The notes under the pieces: model-generated | Told to the model about the DNA's origin: nothing | The model's input: the letters and a program-made list of their open reading frames with translations, nothing else | Databases searched by the model: none | Position numbers and translations under genes: made by a program | DNA from: Candidatus Woesearchaeota archaeon | Lineage (GTDB): Archaea > Nanobdellota > Nanobdellia > UBA10117 | Length of the DNA: 8,260 nucleotides | Direction of reading: 5' to 3' | Assembly: GCA_023245115.1 (NCBI GenBank) | Contig: JAHFKX010000031.1 | Coordinates: 1 to 8,260, forward strand | In this document: piece by piece, positions 5,412 to 8,260 of the stretch | Numbering within the stretch: the first letter of the stretch is position 1 | Layout of the letters: each line of letters begins with the position of its first letter

Positions 5412-5491
5412 TGGCAATAGTTGTATTCGCACGGCGAATACGACAAAAGCGTGGACCGATTTCGCGGTCCGAGGAAGCGTTTTTGTACTAA
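5411..5491 (+). CDS. Possible 26-codon ORF overlapping the gatD stop and repeating its C-terminus
   Basis: ATG 5411 shares its A with the gatD stop (TAATG), the junction type also seen between the second and third operon genes. The frame (-1 relative to gatD) encodes MAIVVFARRIRQKRGPIS and ends in EEAFLY, the same hexapeptide that ends GatD. The basic middle part is encoded by two palindromes. It may be a translationally coupled small peptide, the remnant of an older longer gatD tail, or chance. I cannot show that it is translated; the frame-preserving repeat is the only support. Confidence 0.25.
   Translation: MAIVVFARRIRQKRGPISRSEEAFLY
5423..5470 (+). repeat. Pair of palindromes behind gatD
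   Basis: GTATTCGC-ACG-GCGAATAC (5423-5441) has a perfect 8-bp stem with a 3-nt loop. GGACCG / CGGTCC (5453-5458 / 5465-5470) has a 6-bp stem with a 6-nt loop. They lie between the two copies of the gatD tail and recall the two-hairpin units upstream of gatD, though the sequences differ. A terminator role is possible together with the TTTTT at 5480-5484. Confidence 0.65.
5463..5491 (+). repeat. Direct repeat, second copy of the gatD tail
   Basis: 29 bp matching 5380-5411 with two small deletions that together remove 3 bp, so the EEAFLY-stop frame is preserved within the copy. Confidence 0.75.
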
Positions 5492-5521
5492 ATTCAAGAA
5501 CAGTGCGCGAAAACTAGTTAA

Positions 5522-5534
5522 AGCTTTTAAAGCT
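5522..5534 (+). promoter_or_regulatory. TATA box inside a 13-nt palindrome, for the 5553-5822 gene
   Basis: AGCTTTTAAAGCT has inverted 6-nt arms around a central T. Its TTTTAAA core is centred about 25 nt upstream of ATG 5553. Confidence 0.55.
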
Positions 5535-5552
5535 CTGTATCGCGGCTAAATC

Positions 5553-5822
5553 ATGTTAAAAACAAATATCCGTTTTGATATGTATGGCGTTGCTGATTAT
5601 TACGCGTTGGGATTTTTTGCCGGCTTGCCAATTGGCTATTACATGTTTGATGCAATCAGTGTAAAAAAGTTAGTAGCCCTAAATGCACTTGCTTTGTTTA
5701 CCGGCTTAGCAATAGGAAGAGTTGCAAATATCGCGGGCCTCGAAGACATATTGCTTATGGGATTCACACTAGCCGGTGCTGACGCTGGCTCTTGGCTTGC
5801 GCGATTGAACAAACATAAATAG
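5553..5822 (+). CDS. Small three-helix membrane protein
   Basis: 89 residues, not recognised. Three hydrophobic segments are visible: about 16-36 (YYALGFFAGLPIGYYMF), 41-61 (VALNALALFTGLAIGRVANIA) and 66-83 (ILLMGFTLAGADAGSWLA). Small residues (GxxxG-like spacing) run through all of them, suggesting close helix packing or an oligomer. The ends are charged (KTNIR at the start, RLNKHK at the end). Helix 2 carries an Arg (R56) and helix 3 an Asp (D77), unusual inside a bilayer. The start is supported by a TATA box 25 nt upstream. It converges on the next gene with only 2 nt between stop codons. Function unknown. Confidence 0.7.
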   Translation: MLKTNIRFDMYGVADYYALGFFAGLPIGYYMFDAISVKKLVALNALALFTGLAIGRVANIAGLEDILLMGFTLAGADAGSWLARLNKHK

Positions 5823-5824
5823 AA

Positions 5825-6307
5825 TTAACTTAGATTACTCTTCTCCGAATTTGAAATTTTTTCTTCTTTGGCATTTGCCCATGCCGCCCAGGCTTGCAGG
5901 CCACCAGCACCACCGCCGAAAATAACTCCAATCCAGGGCAGATATTGTAATCCTTGATTGAAATAGTAGCGCGCGTCTAAAGCCGTATACATACAAGAAG
6001 ACGAAGATATGCAACTTTTCCCAACGGGAACATAATCTCGCTCATCGTAGTCGCGTTTTAGCAGGGAACTTGCTATTTCTGAAATTGTTGGGTAGTGCAA
6101 ATCTTTAAGCGGAGCCGCAGCGTTTATCATATCAACAGTGTGTGCCATTCTTAGCGCGGTAATTTCGAGAGAGGCAAGTAAACCGATACCTAAGCCGGCA
6201 AGCGCCACGCCCACAGCAAATGCAACAGGATGCTGTGCAATTTTATCCGTTAGGGTTTTTCGACCGTTTGCAGGCTTAGCTAGCATACACATTAATGGGT
6301 CATACAT
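5825..6307 (-). CDS. Two-helix membrane protein with a cysteine-bearing outer loop
   Basis: 160 residues from ATG 6307, not recognised. Transmembrane segments lie at about 28-48 (VAFAVGVALAGLGIGLLASL) and 122-146 (glycine-rich, IGVIFGGGAGG). Positive residues before the first (K11, R16, K17, K22) and after the second (K147, K150) put both ends in the cytoplasm, leaving residues 49-121 outside. That loop holds C99 and C105 in CISSSSC, which could form a disulfide. The frame can be extended to a TTG at 6328, but that codon is only 8 nt from the TATA box, whose spacing favours ATG 6307. It diverges from the 6370 gene over a shared TATA box and converges with the 5553 gene. An envelope or pilus-associated role is possible but unsupported. 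Confidence 0.7.
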   Translation of the reverse strand: MYDPLMCMLAKPANGRKTLTDKIAQHPVAFAVGVALAGLGIGLLASLEITALRMAHTVDMINAAAPLKDLHYPTISEIASSLLKRDYDERDYVPVGKSCISSSSCMYTALDARYYFNQGLQYLPWIGVIFGGGAGGLQAWAAWANAKEEKISNSEKSNLS

Positions 6308-6332
6308 ATTTTTATATCTTTTGTACAAAAGC

Positions 6333-6341
6333 TTTATAAAT
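6333..6341. promoter_or_regulatory. Palindromic TATA box shared by two divergent genes
   Basis: TTTATAAAT contains the perfect palindrome TTTATAAA (6333-6340). It is 29 nt from ATG 6307 on the minus strand and about 33 nt from ATG 6370 on the plus strand. No other good box serves the minus gene; for the plus gene CTATATC (6344-6350) is a weaker alternative. Confidence 0.5.
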
Positions 6342-6369
6342 AACTATATCGAATATATGGCTAGATAAA

Positions 6370-7002
6370 ATGGTAGATTTGGTAACAGTTACGGACACGG
6401 CAAGCCTTGAGCGCGCATACTTGCAAAACCTGGGCAAGACAGTTCTTAGTATTGCTAAATTGTCAGAGCGGACAATTGAAGCCCAGCTTAGGCTAAGCCC
6501 GCCAAAGTCTAGGGCAGAGTTTGACGCCGCGAAAAGCATGATGGGAATGCTTAATCACTTGTGGATGCATGTCGATGAATGTGGTTATTCGCATTACATC
6601 GCCGAGCTTGATAGTCTGCCAGCCGGCGATTTGGAAACGCAAGTTAAACTTGAAGAAAAGACATTGCAAAAATCAGTTGAAAATATACTGGAGCAAGACA
6701 TTGAGCGCGCACTTGCCGGCAAGTATTACGGACTGGAAGTTTCACGTAAGGAAGCAACGAGGCAAACCGCACAAACCATAAATGAGCTTGTTAAAATAAA
6801 CGGGGATAGCAAGCTTTTTTCTCTGCCATTTGCAGTCTACAAGGAAACTGCGGATGGCAATGGTACATTATATTACGGGGCAATACGTATAAATCCATGT
6901 GAGCTTTTCGAGAAAATGCCAAAGCCCGATGAGCAAGCCAGCGCACAAAAAGATATGGAAAGAATACGGGCAGGCCTTGGCTTAAACAGTGGCATAAAAT
7001 AA
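6370..7002 (+). CDS. Unknown soluble, mostly helical protein
   Basis: 210 residues, not recognised. Residues 9-45, 50-82 and 86-142 look like charged amphipathic helices, the last (QVKLEEKTLQKSVENILEQD onward) being the longest. Residues 147-175 (KLFSLPFAVYKETADGNGTLYYGAIRINP) read as a beta-hairpin or small sheet, and the C-terminus is polar. There is no signal peptide or membrane segment, and no catalytic motif stands out. The start is the first ATG in the frame. It follows a shared TATA box by about 33 nt, so a leader of a few bases is expected. gatE follows after 38 nt with its own promoter. Function unknown; neighbours give no firm hint. Confidence 0.75.
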   Translation: MVDLVTVTDTASLERAYLQNLGKTVLSIAKLSERTIEAQLRLSPPKSRAEFDAAKSMMGMLNHLWMHVDECGYSHYIAELDSLPAGDLETQVKLEEKTLQKSVENILEQDIERALAGKYYGLEVSRKEATRQTAQTINELVKINGDSKLFSLPFAVYKETADGNGTLYYGAIRINPCELFEKMPKPDEQASAQKDMERIRAGLGLNSGIK

Positions 7003-7010
7003 ATAGTTAA

Positions 7011-7020
7011 CTTTTAAAAC
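7011..7020 (+). promoter_or_regulatory. TATA box for gatE
   Basis: CTTTTAAAAC is centred about 25 nt upstream of ATG 7041, so gatE is probably transcribed separately from gatD and from the preceding gene. Confidence 0.6.
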
Positions 7021-7040
7021 TAAGAACCGTTTAACAGATT

Positions 7041-8260
7041 ATGCCGCTTGATTATAAACAATTAGGATTAAAGTCTGGGTTGGAAATACACCAACAACTC
7101 AATACGCATAAATTATTTTGCCCCGACCCTTCGCGTTTGAGACAGGATGCGCCGCATTTTACAGTCAAGCGCGAGCTGAGGCCAATGGCTGGCGAGACCG
7201 GTAAGGTTGATGTTGCGGCCGCGTTCGAAAAAACAAAAAGAAAATATTATTTGTACGAAGGTTATCGCGATACGACTTGCCTCGTTGAGATTGACGAAGA
7301 ACCACCGCATCAGATTAATTCTGAAGCATTAGATGCCGTTTTTATAATCGCAAAGATGATGCACTGCAAATTCCCGGATACAGTGCAGGTAATGAGAAAA
7401 ACTGTCGTGGACGGTTCGAACACAAGTGCATTTCAAAGGACTGCATTAATTGCATACGGCGGTTATTTGGAAACATCTTTTGGTCAGGTTGGCATTCAGA
7501 CAGTCTGCCTTGAAGAAGACTCTGCGCGCCGCACGGCTGAAGATTCAGAGTCTGTTACTTATCGCCTCGACAGACTTGGTATTCCGCTCGTCGAAATAGC
7601 AACTGCGCCAGATATTCATACGCCAGAACAAGCCAAGGAAACTGCAGAAAAAATCGGAATGATGCTGCGCGCGACTGGCAAGGTAATTCGCGGCATAGGT
7701 ACAATCCGCCAGGATTTAAACGTTTCAATCGAAGGACACCCGCGTGTTGAAATAAAAGGCGTGCAAGAACTTCGGCAGATGCCGCAAATCGTTGAGAAAG
7801 AAGTTGAGCGCCAGTTTGGCGAATTAAAATCCGGCGCAAAAGTCGAGCCACACGTTCGCAACGTGAAGGATGATTTAACAACAAAATTCCTGCGGCCTAT
7901 GCCGGGCGCGGCGAGAATGTACCCGGAAACAGATCACCCATTGATTGTTTTAGATATGAGATATATCGCTGGCCTCAAACTGCCAGAGCCGCTGGAAGAA
8001 AAGGAGAGAAGGTTTTTGAAATTAGGATTAAGCGCTGACTTGGCAAAACAAATTGTTCGCGATGAAAAACTCCCACTGTTTGAAAGTTCTGTTGAACGCT
8101 TTGCAAAAACAAATCCAAATACAATTGCCTCAACGCTTTTGTCAATTGAAAGCGAGGTAAAAAGAAAAATCGGAAAGGAAATACAATTCACAGACGAACA
8201 ATTTGAGTCAGTTTTAAATTTACTAAATAAAATCACAATTACAAAGGAATCTTTGCTTGA
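7041..8260 (+). CDS. gatE: Glutamyl-tRNA(Gln) amidotransferase subunit E, 3' end outside window
   Basis: 406 residues are visible and the frame stays open to the edge. GatE binds Glu-tRNAGln, phosphorylates the glutamyl group with ATP and amidates it with ammonia channelled from GatD. The GatB/GatE cradle domain is clear: GLEIHQQL (13-20), TTCLVEIDEEPPH (78-90), VMRKTVVDGSNTSAFQRT (117-134), LEEDSARRT (157-165), LDRLGIPLVEIATAPD (176-191), GIGTIRQDLNVSI (218-230) and VEIKGVQEL (236-244). RPMPGAARMYPETD (285-298) is the GatE-type sequence opening the helical part. Only about 26 residues separate VEKEVERQ (251-258) from it; known GatE proteins carry an AspRS-like GAD domain of roughly 100 residues or more here. 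The domain thus seems absent, with no frameshift in sight. The tRNA-binding tail lies beyond the window. Confidence 0.96.
   Translation, partial: MPLDYKQLGLKSGLEIHQQLNTHKLFCPDPSRLRQDAPHFTVKRELRPMAGETGKVDVAAAFEKTKRKYYLYEGYRDTTCLVEIDEEPPHQINSEALDAVFIIAKMMHCKFPDTVQVMRKTVVDGSNTSAFQRTALIAYGGYLETSFGQVGIQTVCLEEDSARRTAEDSESVTYRLDRLGIPLVEIATAPDIHTPEQAKETAEKIGMMLRATGKVIRGIGTIRQDLNVSIEGHPRVEIKGVQELRQMPQIVEKEVERQFGELKSGAKVEPHVRNVKDDLTTKFLRPMPGAARMYPETDHPLIVLDMRYIAGLKLPEPLEEKERRFLKLGLSADLAKQIVRDEKLPLFESSVERFAKTNPNTIASTLLSIESEVKRKIGKEIQFTDEQFESVLNLLNKITITKESLL

Noticed and set aside
6357..6368. Three-codon upstream ORF (ATG-GCT-AGA-TAA) before the 6370 gene
   Set aside because: The expected transcript start, about 26 nt past the TATA centre, lies near 6363, inside this ORF, so it is probably not in the mRNA.
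7555..7884. Minus-strand open frames within gatE (also 7934-8236)
   Set aside because: They lie opposite clearly conserved gatE sequence and show no family resemblance of their own.

Overview
The window is archaeal. It carries both subunits of the archaeal tRNA-dependent amidotransferase GatDE: a complete gatD (4122-5411) and the first two thirds of gatE (from 7041). Nearly every transcription unit has a TATA-like box centred about 25-33 nt upstream of its start codon, the spacing expected of leaderless archaeal transcripts. The compact layout and many unrecognised small genes would suit a small-genome (DPANN-like) lineage, but that placement is inference. No transposase, integrase, CRISPR array, rRNA or tRNA gene was seen.

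Layout. 1-172: 5' end of an unknown minus-strand gene. 317-640 (-): small four-helix membrane protein built from an internal duplication, with an intrinsic-terminator-like hairpin behind it. 744-3101 (+): a tightly overlapping three-gene operon encoding two unknown helical proteins and an HD-domain metal phosphohydrolase. 3138-3731 (+): a probable winged-helix protein. 3732-4121: no gene; a dense array of hairpins built from a composite two-hairpin repeat in four copies (three direct, one inverted). 4122-5411 (+): gatD. 5412-5552: two palindromes and a second, diverged copy of the last codons of gatD, forming a 26-codon ORF. 5553-5822 (+) and 5825-6307 (-): convergent small membrane proteins 2 nt apart. 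6370-7002 (+): unknown soluble protein, divergent from the previous gene over one palindromic TATA box. 7041-end (+): gatE.

Function. GatD (asparaginase-like, releases ammonia from glutamine) and GatE (GatB-like, activates and amidates Glu-tRNAGln) together make Gln-tRNAGln. Here the two genes lie about 1.6 kb apart with separate promoters. The GatE is unusual: the AspRS-like (GAD) insertion that separates GatE from bacterial GatB appears to be missing. The other genes have no recognisable role in this pathway. The HD-hydrolase operon is the most likely place for an uncharacterised biochemical function. The hairpin array and the duplicated gatD tail are the most unusual DNA-level features.
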